This document shows, piece after piece, positions 42,068 to 52,337 of a stretch of 64,000 nt of DNA. Numbering within the stretch: the stretch's first letter is position 1; the number at the start of each line of letters is the position of its first letter. Made by a program: the position numbers and the translations under genes. The stretch comes from Martinezella lusitana (GTDB lineage Bacteria > Pseudomonadota > Alphaproteobacteria > Rhizobiales > Rhizobiaceae), in contig NZ_JAFEVL010000042.1 in assembly GCF_016901135.1 (NCBI RefSeq), positions 248,001 through 312,000 on the forward strand, in the 5' to 3' direction. The notes below the pieces were generated by a model. The model saw nothing but the letters and a program-made list of their open reading frames with translations, was not told where the DNA came from and did no database searches.

Positions 42068-43720
42068 GGCTCTGACGCAGATTTGGTGCAATTCTCTCAT
42101 GTCGCGCCGATCAGGCGAGCTTGAAGCAGATCGAGCTTTCCGCGACCGTACATCTGGCGCTTCACCAGCTTGAGCTTGGTAATCTGCCCCTCAGTTTGTC
42201 CGTTGGACCACGGTGAGACGATCGCTGCTCGGACTGCCTGTATGTCTTTCGCAACGCCATTGCCAAAGGAGGCAACCAGACTTTCGCGAGCGCGGTCGAT
42301 CCACGGCGCGAGCTCGTTTTCCGCCTTACGCCGGATCATGCGATGGAAGTCGGCGATGATGTCGCGAGCTTTAACCAGCAAGGGAACACCTCCTTCTATT
42401 GCAGCGATGGTGACGGTCTCGGATTTCGTCAGATTGTCTCTGCTAGTTGTTAAAAGGCGGGCGATCGTTCGGGCAGAGGGAATGCGGTTCAACATTTCCG
42501 CATCTGCCTTGTCGGCCCGCTTACGTCGTGTCGCCCATTCACTCACGACCCGGCGCGAACCACGAAAGCCCTGTGTTCTCAACCGCCGCCATAGCTCAGT
42601 AGCGTTCCGCTTGCCAGCAGCCCATTGGGCGTCGAGCCATTCGAGATAGGTCTCCAACGAACTTTCTCTTGACCGAAAGACGTCGTTGCGTTGTCCCCTG
42701 AGCACTTGGCGGACCAAGCCGCGGCTATGCCCGGTACGGCGCACGATTTCCTTTATCGTGGCACCGTCCTTTGCGAACGCCATGATCACCGAGTTGGTCT
42801 GTTCACGCCGGAGATAGCCTTGATATTGAAGGCGTTCGGCCGCGGTTAGCAGCTTGGGATTGATACGCGTTGCACCGAGTGTCTTGCGGATTTGCCGCAT
42901 AGATTTGCGAACGGTGTCCAGGAATGCACGGCTGGCATTCTCCATCAGATGCCATCGATCAGCGAACTGCACTGCATCGGGCAACGCCTTTGCTGCCGCC
43001 AGCCCGTAAGCGCCGCCGCGGTCACGCGCTATAATCTGGATTTGGGGATTTCCCCGCAACCAGGCCTCTGCCGTCGCTGGCTCACGGTCCGGTAGCAGAC
43101 GGATCGGCCGCCGACGCTCCAGGTCACACACGATCGTGCCATAGCGATGATTGCGCCGCCAGGCCCAGTCATCGATGCCGATCACCGACGGTGGGATCGA
43201 CGGCGGTAACCCTTGCCTGCGGATAACTCGTAGCAAGGTGTCGTTACTGACGGGAAGCATCAGCCGCTGGGCAAAACGCGCCGCCGGGCGTCCTCCAAGT
43301 GCAAGCGCTAAATGGTGGACGAGATGCTCGAGACGGCCGGTTCGTCTGGCGTAGGGAGGCAGCACATCGCCGAACCGCTCGGAGAATATTTGCCTGCCGC
43401 AGAGCACCGCGTCACAGGTGAACCTCCGTGTGCGGACGAGAAGTCGGACACGCCTTCCCGAAAGAGGAAGGTCCGCGACCTGGCGGCAGTAGCGGCTTCG
43501 AACTGTTCTCGACATTCGTCCGCACGCTGGACATGACGCAGTAGCGCCGGCTCGGGAAAGCAAGATGCAGGTTTCATCGTTAATGTGGGTGATGTGTTCG
43601 GCGATGAAGCCCGCCGGTACCAAATCAGACGGGCGAAACTTGGTGTTCATCAGGCTGATTCCTTTTGTGGAAACCAGCAAGGCAGCATCGTCACAACTGC
43701 ATCAAAACTGAGTCAGAGCC
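42068..43720 (-). mobile_element. ISL3-family insertion sequence
   Basis: About 1653 bases. The left end starts with GGCTCTGACGCAGATTTGG (42068) and the right end, read on the minus strand, starts with GGCTCTGACTCAGTTTTGA (43720). They match at 19 of 23 positions over 23 bases. One transposase gene fills the element. Flanking 8-base sequences (GGAATATT and AAATTTGC) differ, so no target duplication remains, which points to rearrangement after insertion. It cuts the C-terminus of the papain-like gene at 43721. Confidence 0.88.
42097..43650 (-). CDS. ISL3-family transposase
   Basis: 517 residues from the ATG at 43650 (AAGGA upstream). The N-terminal zinc-binding segment ASCPACGRMSRTVRSRYCRQ is followed by an HTH and the DDE region with VIGIDDWAWRRNHRYGTIVCD. 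The FADRWHLMENASRAF and PWSNGQTEGQITKLKLVKRQMYGRG segments are hallmark ISL3 motifs. It is intact, and both terminal repeats are present, so the element may still be active. Confidence 0.93.
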   Translation of the reverse strand: MNTKFRPSDLVPAGFIAEHITHINDETCILLSRAGATASCPACGRMSRTVRSRYCRQVADLPLSGRRVRLLVRTRRFTCDAVLCGRQIFSERFGDVLPPYARRTGRLEHLVHHLALALGGRPAARFAQRLMLPVSNDTLLRVIRRQGLPPSIPPSVIGIDDWAWRRNHRYGTIVCDLERRRPIRLLPDREPATAEAWLRGNPQIQIIARDRGGAYGLAAAKALPDAVQFADRWHLMENASRAFLDTVRKSMRQIRKTLGATRINPKLLTAAERLQYQGYLRREQTNSVIMAFAKDGATIKEIVRRTGHSRGLVRQVLRGQRNDVFRSRESSLETYLEWLDAQWAAGKRNATELWRRLRTQGFRGSRRVVSEWATRRKRADKADAEMLNRIPSARTIARLLTTSRDNLTKSETVTIAAIEGGVPLLVKARDIIADFHRMIRRKAENELAPWIDRARESLVASFGNGVAKDIQAVRAAIVSPWSNGQTEGQITKLKLVKRQMYGRGKLDLLQARLIGAT

Positions 43721-44093
43721 AAATTTGCACGCCGGAATACACTGGTCGCTCGATGCGTGCCCTTAAGCTCCGTTTTCATAGCCTCTTTTATTGAATATTG
43801 GGTACCGATGTGCCCGCGCATAAGCATGAGAACCGCATCGAGTTGCTCTTTGGTGAGACCACCGCGCAATCGGAGAATATGGACGGGATGCGTATCTTTG
43901 TAGAAAAGCCTCTGCGTATTCCGGGCCTGCACGCCCTCAGCAGTCGCGTCGATAACCGAGAGCCTTCGACGCAGACCGTGGCATGCGAGATATCGCTTCC
44001 GGTGGCGAAACGAATGCCTTTGCTGACCTTCACGGCGGACGTGGTAAGGATGATATCGCCCGGCCTGAGGACCGCATCGTTTATTCGCTTCAT
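43702..44093 (-). pseudogene. YiiX/YebB-like permuted papain-type (NlpC/P60-related) protein, frameshifted and truncated by the ISL3 element
   Basis: From the ATG at 44093 (GGGGAG upstream) the sequence reads MKRINDAVLRPGDIILTTSA to SDISHATVCVEGSR. It then needs one extra base near 43957 (TCTCGG for TCTCGGG) to continue as VIDATAEGVQARNTQR and on to KEAMKTELKGTHRATSVF. The remaining C-terminus is supplied by the IS end (stop at 43702). The histidine of the cysteine-hydrolase core (SDISHA) is retained. It follows parE by a few bases in the same direction, so it was part of the parDE unit. Confidence 0.75.
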
Positions 44094-44129
44094 GCCCACT
44101 CCCCGTTTTCCTGTCGAAAGCGCCAACAC

Positions 44130-44492
44130 CTACGCCTTAGAAGGCTCGGTTTTTTCGGATAGAGCCGCTAGGTCCTCCGCAAGACGCACCGGCACATCCA
44201 TGCGCTCGTGCAAAATGCTCATCACACCAAGATCGCCGTTATCAAGTTCGCGGAAGAACAAATAGTGATGTTCATAGCGACTGAAATACGCCTCGCGTTT
44301 GACATCGGCGGGAACCGCAAGCTTTTGCGGAAGCTGGCGCCAAAGCGCCTTACTTTCACAAAGACGCCTCAAGTGCGCGTGAAGCCCCGTGATGTAGGTA
44401 ATCGCCTGCGGCTCGCCCCATCTCTCAACGATGTCATGCCAAATCTTGTCCTGCGCCGCATCCGCGCGCGGATAAAAACGATAAGTTGCCAC
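44130..44492 (-). CDS. parE: ParE/RelE-family toxin
   Basis: 120 residues. YRFYPRADAAQDKIWHDIVERWG, QLPQKLAVPADVKREAYFSRYEHHYLFFRE and SILHERMDVP show the RelE/ParE fold and its usual C-terminal histidine. ParE toxins inhibit gyrase; RelE relatives cut mRNA on the ribosome, and the sequence alone leans to ParE. It follows the antitoxin gene by 2 bases. Confidence 0.88.
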   Translation of the reverse strand: MATYRFYPRADAAQDKIWHDIVERWGEPQAITYITGLHAHLRRLCESKALWRQLPQKLAVPADVKREAYFSRYEHHYLFFRELDNGDLGVMSILHERMDVPVRLAEDLAALSEKTEPSKA

Positions 44493-44494
44493 GA

Positions 44495-44752
44495 TCAGCG
44501 ACGCGTATTTCGGCGGATGACGTCTTCAGCGGAAACCGCGACAAACTCGCTATCATCCGCCCGCATGGCGGGGGCCAATTCCTTTGCCAGCGCCTCCCAC
44601 GCCTCGTCCCGCGTCTTCAAGTCGCGGCGGATCAACGCCCGAATATACTCGCTGGCATTTTCGTAGAGGCCGTCCTCACCAATCTGCTGCTGAATATGGG
44701 CCTGCAATTGGCCGCCTACCTTCACATGAATGCTTCCCGACGCCATTGGCAT
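44495..44752 (-). CDS. parD: ParD-like antitoxin (ribbon-helix-helix)
   Basis: 85 residues from the ATG at 44752; the ATG at 44746 has better spacing from AAAGGA. SGSIHVKVGGQLQAHIQQQI starts the ribbon-helix-helix, followed by YENASEYIRALIRRDLKTRD, a common ParD motif. It should repress its own operon and block ParE. A plasmid-stability role fits the conjugation genes nearby. Confidence 0.87.
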   Translation of the reverse strand: MPMASGSIHVKVGGQLQAHIQQQIGEDGLYENASEYIRALIRRDLKTRDEAWEALAKELAPAMRADDSEFVAVSAEDVIRRNTRR

Positions 44753-44806
44753 ATCCTTTCGTTCTCCCTTTATTGTGGGTATCGTAGCACATATTGTCAA
44801 TATTCA

Positions 44807-45430
<624 letters not shown>

Positions 45431-45656
45431 GAATTTAAATAACTACTCCGTGGGTTGCCGTTCAGCAATCGCCTGAACGTTCTTCTTCTTGACGATAGCC
45501 TGGCTGACCTCAAGCGCCCCACACAGATCTGGCGCGTCCATCGCTCAGCCGGCACGGCAAGACTGCCAGCATCTCCGATGTGCGGCAGAGGATTGTATTT
45601 CGCCCGCCGAGCCAAACTCCGATGACATCACTTTTGAGGTTAATTCAACATGGCCA

Positions 45657-45685
45657 TTTAACTACATTATTTACTGTAGTATAAT
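45657..45685 (+). promoter_or_regulatory. Predicted traCDG promoter with palindrome
   Basis: TTTAAC (45657-45662) and TATAAT (45680-45685) are 17 bases apart. The spacer contains ACTACA-TTATTTAC-TGTAGT (45661-45680), an exact inverted repeat. The same sequence, in altered form, lies upstream of the virB operon (58447). A repressor binding there would control both. Confidence 0.6.
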
Positions 45686-45724
45686 CAATATCATCGGCGC
45701 TCTCAACATCGGAGAAGGCTCATA

Positions 45725-46009
45725 ATGCCCAAGAAATCATTTATTTCAGACATTGACGCACAGATCGAAAAGCTCAGAGATCGCAAAAAACTTCTGATAG
45801 TAAAATCGGCGGAGCGCTTTGCCAGGGCTGCAACAAAATCCGGCCTAGCCGAGTTGGATATCTCGGATGAAGAACTCGATGCAATCTTCGAAGATTTCTC
45901 CCGGCGATTTCTGCCAGAGCTCAAGAACCTCAACCAGCCATCCTCTCAAACACCTCGGTCGCAAACTCCTGCGTCTGGAGCTGCGGGGGAAGCTCCAAAA
46001 AATGGCTAA
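45725..46009 (+). CDS. traC: TraC-like conjugal transfer protein
   Basis: 94 residues. An N-terminal coiled coil (IDAQIEKLRDRKKLLIVKSAER) is followed by ARAATKSGLAELDISDEELDAIFEDFSRRF, close to TraC of Agrobacterium and rhizobial plasmids. In the traCDG operon it is thought to be a DNA-processing accessory at oriT. GGAGAAGG precedes the start. It overlaps traD by 8 bases. Confidence 0.85.
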   Translation: MPKKSFISDIDAQIEKLRDRKKLLIVKSAERFARAATKSGLAELDISDEELDAIFEDFSRRFLPELKNLNQPSSQTPRSQTPASGAAGEAPKNG

Positions 46010-46220
46010 GAGCACGCATGACAAAGGCACGAAGCCCAGACTTGGCGCAATCGTCGTCAGAGACGGATTGGCGAACACGGACCGCGCTTTCCTCTCGGGC
46101 GGCTTCTTGCAGATGGCAAACATCCTCGAGAGCTCGACCGAGCAGCAGTGGCTGACGCGGATCGGCACTGAGGCTCTTGCAGTTCAACCGAGCTCGCCAT
46201 CCAATAGGGAAATCGGATAA
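46002..46220 (+). CDS. traD: TraD-like small conjugal transfer protein
   Basis: 72 residues from the ATG at 46002. KPRLGAIVVRDGLANTDRAF followed by LSGGFLQMANI is similar to small TraD proteins encoded between traC and traG on Ti and symbiotic plasmids. Biochemical role unproven. Stop codon at 46218-46220 overlaps the traG start codon. Confidence 0.8.
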   Translation: MAKSTHDKGTKPRLGAIVVRDGLANTDRAFLSGGFLQMANILESSTEQQWLTRIGTEALAVQPSSPSNREIG

Positions 46221-48133
46221 TGGCGCTTGGTAGCAGGCTGCATTCAAGCATGCTGTTGGCCCTTGTGCCGGCTGTTGCCACGGCGCTCGCCGCCGCAATC
46301 GTCTCGTGGCAATGGCAAGTATGGGCCAGCGGTATGCCTGTAAAGGTCGCTTACTGGTTCCTACGTGCCGCGCCCGTGCCCGCACTTCTGCTTGGCCCAG
46401 CTACGGGATTGCTCACGGTCCTGGCCCTGCCGCAGCATCGCCGCAAGCCGATCGCGATCGCAGGCCTGGGCTGCTTTCTAACTGTCGCCGGATACTACGG
46501 CGCCCGCGAATATTCCCGTCTCGTGCCGCTAGTCGGTCGACAGATCATCACATGGGATGGAGCGCTATCCTATTTCGATGCCTTCGCTGTGGTCAGCACC
46601 ATCGTCGGCTTCGGCCTTGTCGCCACTTCGGCACGATTATCGGTTGTCGTTTCCGATCCGATCAAGCGAATAAGGCGTGGCGTCTTCGGCGATGCCGACT
46701 GGCTGCCCATGGCGGCGGCCGCGAAACTCTTTCCCGCGGATGGAGAGATTGTTGTCGGAGAACGCTACCGCGTCGACCGTGAACTCGTTCACGATCTTTC
46801 CTTCGATCCAAACAATCTCCCAACATGGGGACAGGGCGGGAAAGCGCCGCTCCTGACCTACCGTCAGGATTTCGATTCAACCCACATGTTGTTCTTTGCC
46901 GGTTCAGGCGGTTTCAAGACAACGAGCAACGTCATACCGACGGCGCTGCGCTACAGGGGGCCGCTCATCTGCCTCGATCCTTCGACAGAGGTTGCGCCGA
47001 TGGTGCTTGAACACCGTATGCAGGCTCTCGGCCGCGACGTCATGGTGCTCGACCCGACCAATCCGGTGATGGGCTTCAACGTACTTGACGGTATTGAGAC
47101 GTCGGAGCGCAAGGAGGAGGATATTGTCGGTATCGCCCAGATGCTGCTGTCTGACAGTCTACGCATCGAATCTTCCACCAACGCCTACTTCCAGAACCAA
47201 GCCCATAATCTTCTGACGGGTCTGCTCGCCCACGTCATGTTTTCTCCCGACTATGCCGGCCGGCGCAACCTGCGCAGCTTGCGCCTTATCGTCTCCGAAC
47301 CTGAGCCATCCGTCCTTGCTATGCTGCGAGACATCCAGGCGAACTCTGGATCCGCCTTCATCCGCGAGACCCTTGGCGTGTTCACCAACATGACCGAGCA
47401 GACTTTTTCCGGCGTCTATTCGACCGCCTCCAAGGACACGCAGTGGCTTTCGCTGGACAATTACGCAAGCCTCGTCTGCGGCAATGCCTTCAAATCGAGG
47501 GACATTGCCAAAGGATCCAAGGATGTGTTTCTCAACATTCCCGCCTCAATCCTGCGCTCCTATCCAGGAATCGGCCGGGTTATCATCGGGTCATTGCTGA
47601 ATGCCATGGTCCAAGCCGACGGTGACTTCCGGCGCCGGGCCCTGTTCATGCTGGATGAGGTCGATCTGCTGGGGTACATGCGCGCGCTCGAAGAAGCGCG
47701 CGACCGTGGCCGCAAATATGGAATCACCTTAATGCTGATGTATCAATCGGTCGGCCAGCTCGAGCGTCATTTCGGGAAGGATGGCGCGACATCCTGGATC
47801 GACGGATGCGCGTTTGCCTCCTACGCCGCGATCAAGGCACTGGAGACCGCTCGCAGCGTGTCGGCTCAATGTGGAGAAATGACCGTCGAGGTGCGCAGCC
47901 GTTCACGTAATCTCGGTTGGGGTAATGCGAATAGCGGAACGCGCCGATCAGAAAACATCAACCTCCATCGCCGGCCGCTGATCATGCCGCACGAAATCAC
48001 CCAGTCCATGCGCAAGGATGAGCAGATTATCATCGTGCAAGGTCACAGGCCGATCCGTTGCGGCCGGGCGATCTATTTTCGGCGTAAGGAGATGAAGCTG
48101 GCTGTCAAAGCCAATCGTTTTTGGAGAAGCTGA
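46220..48133 (+). CDS. traG: TraG/VirD4-type coupling protein
   Basis: 637 residues, family length. Several N-terminal membrane helices (about 8-30, 45-65, 75-95, 115-140), then the ATPase: Walker A GSGGFKTTS, Walker B RALFMLDEVDLLG and VYSTASKDTQWLSLD. It brings the relaxase-DNA complex to the VirB channel. It is the last gene of traCDG and converges on virB11 with a gap of 146 bases. The typical DNA-processing partner TraA (relaxase) is not found in the window. Confidence 0.93.
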   Translation: MALGSRLHSSMLLALVPAVATALAAAIVSWQWQVWASGMPVKVAYWFLRAAPVPALLLGPATGLLTVLALPQHRRKPIAIAGLGCFLTVAGYYGAREYSRLVPLVGRQIITWDGALSYFDAFAVVSTIVGFGLVATSARLSVVVSDPIKRIRRGVFGDADWLPMAAAAKLFPADGEIVVGERYRVDRELVHDLSFDPNNLPTWGQGGKAPLLTYRQDFDSTHMLFFAGSGGFKTTSNVIPTALRYRGPLICLDPSTEVAPMVLEHRMQALGRDVMVLDPTNPVMGFNVLDGIETSERKEEDIVGIAQMLLSDSLRIESSTNAYFQNQAHNLLTGLLAHVMFSPDYAGRRNLRSLRLIVSEPEPSVLAMLRDIQANSGSAFIRETLGVFTNMTEQTFSGVYSTASKDTQWLSLDNYASLVCGNAFKSRDIAKGSKDVFLNIPASILRSYPGIGRVIIGSLLNAMVQADGDFRRRALFMLDEVDLLGYMRALEEARDRGRKYGITLMLMYQSVGQLERHFGKDGATSWIDGCAFASYAAIKALETARSVSAQCGEMTVEVRSRSRNLGWGNANSGTRRSENINLHRRPLIMPHEITQSMRKDEQIIIVQGHRPIRCGRAIYFRRKEMKLAVKANRFWRS

Positions 48134-48279
48134 GGCTCACGTCTCGCATCAGCTCCGATCTTCCGACAAACTGAAGCGGGTTCCGCTCCCTCGTCGACGG
48201 TTTCCAGCATGATGCGAGGAAGCCAATGCGCATGACGGCATGTGGGGTCGCGATCCAGAACGAGGACTTGCAGCGTCGA

Positions 48280-49293
48280 TCATCTCGCTGACTTCGATCT
48301 CACGGAAGGTTCAAAATATATCTCTGTGACGTGAAATCGGCCATCGGATCTCTTACACTGTATGATGACATCGATGGCGGCCCTTAGTAGCGCGCGAATA
48401 TCGTCGCGAGCAAGATCACGGCCACCTTCGGATTCCTTTACCAGCAGCGTCAATTGTTCGAATGCCAGCTGCGCGGAATCCGCATGCACAGTTGTGATCG
48501 ACCCAGGGTGTCCCGAATTGACGTTGCGTATGTAGTAGAAGGCCGAGCCGTCGCGCAGTTCCTGCAGAAGAATACGATCAGGACGCATCCTGAGGCAGGA
48601 TTCGAGAAGATCCTTCACGCCGATCTTCGCCAGTCCCTGCCCTCCTTTCGAATAGAAAAGCCTGACGTGATTGAGCTGCGAGATGACCAGTTCCGGCGTA
48701 TCTTCGATCGAGATAATCCGCTCGTGCTCCGGAATGTGCCGGATCAATGCCTTTGACAGGGTGGTCTTGCCCGACCCGGTCGCGCCCGAGATAATGATGT
48801 TCTTGCGCGCCAGCACGGCCTGGCGCAGAAATGTCGCGTAATTGGCCGCCTTATAGAGATCGATCAGTTTCATATCCCACGATGCGACACGGGTGCTCAT
48901 GGCAGTGACTTCAGAAAACAACCCAGCACCTTCGAGGTCGTCCAATGTCAACGTGACCGCCGACGGCTTTCTGATCGTGATACTGACCGTGCCTTTGGTC
49001 GTTGCCGGTGGTACGACGATCTGGATCCGCTCTTCATCCGGCAGCGTAGCCGATAAGATCGGCCGGGACTCGTCGATAGCCTGGTTCGAATAGCTCGCCA
49101 CAGCACGCGCTAGACGCATGAGCTTGTCGAAGCCAAGCTCCGAGAGCTCGTGACACTGCCATCCCTCTGGACCTTCCGTCAGCACCTCTTCCGGTCGGTT
49201 GATGACGATCTCATAAAGCGATGCGTCCTTCAGGAAGCGCGATAGTGGCGAAAGCAGCTCACGGACGACGCCTGCGTCGGAAGCTTCGGTCAT
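48280..49293 (-). CDS. virB11: VirB11 ATPase
   Basis: 337 residues. Walker A SGATGSGKTTLSKALIRHI, Asp box and His box (LRMRPDRILLQELRDGSAFYY, GHPGSITTVHADSAQLAFEQ). A hexameric traffic ATPase on the inner face of the inner membrane that switches between pilus assembly and DNA transfer. Last gene of the virB operon. Confidence 0.94.
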   Translation of the reverse strand: MTEASDAGVVRELLSPLSRFLKDASLYEIVINRPEEVLTEGPEGWQCHELSELGFDKLMRLARAVASYSNQAIDESRPILSATLPDEERIQIVVPPATTKGTVSITIRKPSAVTLTLDDLEGAGLFSEVTAMSTRVASWDMKLIDLYKAANYATFLRQAVLARKNIIISGATGSGKTTLSKALIRHIPEHERIISIEDTPELVISQLNHVRLFYSKGGQGLAKIGVKDLLESCLRMRPDRILLQELRDGSAFYYIRNVNSGHPGSITTVHADSAQLAFEQLTLLVKESEGGRDLARDDIRALLRAAIDVIIQCKRSDGRFHVTEIYFEPSVRSKSAR

Positions 49294-49300
49294 CCTCGTC

Positions 49301-50473
49301 CTACTTCGTCACTAGCGTCGATCGAGGGCTGAAATCCCCCAATGCTGCCCGATCGAGAACCTTGTTGCGCGGCTCGGTGACGCGCAGGCTATAGACACCG
49401 GAGAAATCGAGGTCACGGGCAACAAAGATCGATACAAGCTCGCCCTGGTGCTTCGTCAACGTCGGCGGGATATTGATCGATTGTTCGACCGCGATCGCCG
49501 CCGCCTGCTGGCCGGCTGTCGTGGTATTCTGCGCCTGCACATCGCTATCCTGCAGCCGGGTGCCAGCATAAGTGGTGGTATCGCCGACGATCGAAAGTAG
49601 GATGGCACTCCCAAACCGCTCCCACCAATGCGTATCGACATGACCGCCCATACCTGCCCGCCCGAGTGCATCGGTTGCGGGTGAAGCAAGCGCGATGATG
49701 ATGCCCTTCGGCGTCTTTGCCCTATTCCAAAGCACGAACAGGCGCTTCTGGCCGCGGGTCAAGCCACCACGATATTCTCCAACGACCTGAGTTCCCTTTT
49801 CCATGAGCACCACCCGGCCGTTGTCGGAGAGCACATCGCGATTAATCACACAACTAGCGAACCCCGGCTGGTCGGATGCAAGGGCCGTCTCCAGCACGCA
49901 AGGGATAGAGGTGCCCATGGCGACGATGAAATCGCGGTTGCCGAGTGTGCCAGCGCGAGATCCTTCCAGATGCGTTGGTGCTAACATCCTATTGAAGCGC
50001 TGATCTTCGTTTTCAGCCTGTCCGTTGAGCGCTGCGGAATTTCCCGGGATGGGAAGGTAATTGGAACCGATATCTGCGGAAACGGCGCCATCGTCGTGCT
50101 TTGGCGGCGAAGTCTGCTGCCCATTATAGGCCATAACGGGCGCCCGACGGGCAGACTCCAACAACGGATCTTCTGTCACGACGGCTTGCTCGCGCACCAA
50201 AGGCGTTGGCAACTGCGCTTCCGGAAGAGGGATTGCAGTCTTCGGTTCCTCCTTGGCCGGTTCGAAGTCCGCGTTCTGGCGGATGACGACACGCTCGGGC
50301 TGACCAGCATCTGGTTTTTGCTGGTCGCGCATCGACCATAGCGAGAATCCTATGAAAGCAACCATCGCCAAGACCACGGCGCCGCGCTTCAAGAGCGGAT
50401 TACTATTGGCCCGCTTGCTGGCGACGGTCTCAGCACGTTCACCGGGAATTGGATCTTCCATCTCTTCCGACAT
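49301..50473 (-). CDS. virB10: VirB10/TrbI-type channel protein
   Basis: 390 residues. One membrane helix near 33-48 (AVVLAMVAFIGFSLWSM), a proline- and glutamate-rich stalk to about 100, and the periplasmic TrbI domain (MGTSIPCVLETALASDQPGF, SCVINRDVLSDNGRVVLMEKG). It spans both membranes and transmits ATP energy to the outer-membrane pore. It begins 10 bases after virB9. Confidence 0.93.
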   Translation of the reverse strand: MSEEMEDPIPGERAETVASKRANSNPLLKRGAVVLAMVAFIGFSLWSMRDQQKPDAGQPERVVIRQNADFEPAKEEPKTAIPLPEAQLPTPLVREQAVVTEDPLLESARRAPVMAYNGQQTSPPKHDDGAVSADIGSNYLPIPGNSAALNGQAENEDQRFNRMLAPTHLEGSRAGTLGNRDFIVAMGTSIPCVLETALASDQPGFASCVINRDVLSDNGRVVLMEKGTQVVGEYRGGLTRGQKRLFVLWNRAKTPKGIIIALASPATDALGRAGMGGHVDTHWWERFGSAILLSIVGDTTTYAGTRLQDSDVQAQNTTTAGQQAAAIAVEQSINIPPTLTKHQGELVSIFVARDLDFSGVYSLRVTEPRNKVLDRAALGDFSPRSTLVTK

Positions 50474-50483
50474 TGCAATCTCC

Positions 50484-51344
50484 CTATTGCTGCGCGGTTG
50501 CCGCCTGCGATTTCACAACGCGTTCAACCGAAGGAGATGTGGTATTGGTATCGGGATTGATGCCTGCTGGATCGTAGGCTTCATTGAAAACGCAAAGCAC
50601 GTCGCCTCCCCTTCTGAGGATGAACTTGCGGCTGATCGCGTGAACGAGCACTAGGTCCCCATCGACAGACTTTGGTACCAGGCTCTCGGTGCCGTCTGTG
50701 TTTTCCATATAGATTGCCGGCATTTCCTGATTGCCGCTGAAGGCAAAGGTCGTGATCTTGCCGTTGTCATAGACCGCCTGTGGTTCGAGGGCTGCCGATC
50801 CTTGTGCCGCATAACGCCAGTTGCGTGGTCCATATTGCTCGTGCAGTGCCAATACCTTGTCAGCTTGCCCTGCTTGAGCCGCCTGCGCCCGCGCGGCCGC
50901 GTCTTGGCGCCGACGCTCCGCCTCATCGGCGGGATAGCGGTATTTGACGTAGAAATAAGTATCCTGACCGGCGGCAACCGGTCCATCCCGGACCGTCAGC
51001 TCCATCTGATAGCTGCGGGTTGAGCCATCCCGGCGCGTGGTTATCACCGAGATGTTGGTGACCGGCTGGTTTTCCCGTGGCTTCAGGAAGAGAATATTGC
51101 CGGCCGGCGCCACTTCCCAGGCAACGGTATTTCCAAGCGCCACATGAGCGATCTCTTCATCTGCCGCAAACTCGATCTGGACCGACGAACGCAGCGAACC
51201 CACGACCCTGGTGATATTGTAGGGTTGATAGTCGACAAAGCGGATACGACTGTCTTGCGGAGCGCCGCGTGGCGTCTCTAGCGCAAGGACGGGCGACGAC
51301 CAACCTGCTACCGCGAGCAAAACAATCAAATAATGACGTTTCAA
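50484..51344 (-). CDS. virB9: VirB9 outer-membrane complex protein
   Basis: 286 residues with a signal peptide ([20 protein letters not shown]). The start is TTG at 51344, which overlaps the virB8 stop as TTGA. The frame runs back to 51461 inside virB8. The CagX/VirB9 body has [17 protein letters not shown] linker ([20 protein letters not shown]), then [20 protein letters not shown] and [22 protein letters not shown]. It forms the outer-membrane ring with VirB7 and VirB10. Confidence 0.92.
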   Translation of the reverse strand: MKRHYLIVLLAVAGWSSPVLALETPRGAPQDSRIRFVDYQPYNITRVVGSLRSSVQIEFAADEEIAHVALGNTVAWEVAPAGNILFLKPRENQPVTNISVITTRRDGSTRSYQMELTVRDGPVAAGQDTYFYVKYRYPADEAERRRQDAAARAQAAQAGQADKVLALHEQYGPRNWRYAAQGSAALEPQAVYDNGKITTFAFSGNQEMPAIYMENTDGTESLVPKSVDGDLVLVHAISRKFILRRGGDVLCVFNEAYDPAGINPDTNTTSPSVERVVKSQAATAQQ

Positions 51345-52012
51345 TTGATGGCCTCCGGGTCGGACCGATAATCGCTGACGACAAAACCGAGCGGGTTCAC
51401 CAACCGATCGGTTGAGGACATCGGCGCATTTACATAGGAAAAGGTAAGCGTCGCCACCCAATGGGTCGTGTGCGCCTCATCACCGCGAGTGACAGTACGC
51501 ATGTAGCGAACCGACGCGACGTTGCCCCTGATCAGCGAGATCGAGACGATGTTGACCCGCGACGAGGCATTGCGGCCGTAAATATTCTGGGGCGAATCCG
51601 GATTGCCGCCGCGATAAAAGGCTGCGAACCGGGTCTGTTCTGGTGCCGTCGACAGCAGCGAAACTGTGCGGAAACTCTCTTCCGCCTCGCTCCAGACGTA
51701 GCCCTCGCGGGCTCGCACATAGCGCGCTGCGAAATACTTGGTCACTGCTTCATCATAGCTGCCGGCGGTCGACGTGAGCGCGGAAACGACATCAACAATG
51801 CCGGTCGAATTGTCGACCCTGACCACAAAGGGCTCGACCGTCTTCAACGGCGTTAGGCCGGCGATGGCAACGATTGAAGCTGCGGCGAGAATGCTGGCGG
51901 CGATCGCCACGAACCAGGCGATACGGGCCGAGCGTTCCAACTGGATCATACGGTCCTGGTCGAAACGCCGCGCCTTATCGAAATAGCCCTTGAGATTGTC
52001 AGTCGTCACCAT
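51341..52012 (-). CDS. virB8: VirB8 inner-membrane assembly protein
   Basis: 223 residues. One membrane helix near 27-48 ([23 protein letters not shown] shortened here to [17 protein letters not shown]) followed by the NTF2-like periplasmic domain ([39 protein letters not shown]). I use the ATG at 52012, which has GGAG eight bases upstream; 52030 is an alternative. Confidence 0.92.
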   Translation of the reverse strand: MVTTDNLKGYFDKARRFDQDRMIQLERSARIAWFVAIAASILAAASIVAIAGLTPLKTVEPFVVRVDNSTGIVDVVSALTSTAGSYDEAVTKYFAARYVRAREGYVWSEAEESFRTVSLLSTAPEQTRFAAFYRGGNPDSPQNIYGRNASSRVNIVSISLIRGNVASVRYMRTVTRGDEAHTTHWVATLTFSYVNAPMSSTDRLVNPLGFVVSDYRSDPEAIN

Positions 52013-52017
52013 CGCCG

Positions 52018-52299
52018 CTACTCCGCGCATGGATGATAGGAGTTCGCGACATCGAAATGCGCGAAGGCGGCGGGACTGTTGTCCGGCTTTTCCTCGATAT
52101 AGCCAGGCGGCTTGCCGGCGGATTGTGTCGGCGGACGCTCCGGGCGTTGCGGCGCAAACCGGCTATCGCCGTCCCACTGCCACATGGCGCGATTGAGCGG
52201 CCGACGTGAATGGCCATCGCATTTGGGCAGGGGATGGGAGAGTGATGCGCAACTGCCAAGAGTCGACGCCACGCATAAGAGCACGAATATTCGGATCAT
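52018..52299 (-). CDS. virB7: VirB7-like lipoprotein
   Basis: 93 residues. Lipobox LGSC at about 14-17 after a short hydrophobic signal ([17 protein letters not shown]), then a proline-rich tail. Position between virB6 and virB8 and the lipobox support the name; sequence similarity is weak, as usual for VirB7, and it is longer than average (most are 40-60 residues). Confidence 0.75.
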   Translation of the reverse strand: MIRIFVLLCVASTLGSCASLSHPLPKCDGHSRRPLNRAMWQWDGDSRFAPQRPERPPTQSAGKPPGYIEEKPDNSPAAFAHFDVANSYHPCAE

Positions 52300-52337
52300 C
52301 CTGAACCAGCCATTTTGTTGTTTGCTTGAAGGTCCCA

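Noticed and set aside
42060..43728. Target-site duplication for the ISL3 element
   Set aside because: The flanking 8-mers GGAATATT and AAATTTGC are different, so no duplication is claimed.
45616..45724. An oriT beside traC
   Set aside because: I looked for a nick-region-like sequence in the usual place upstream of traC and saw only the promoter palindrome.
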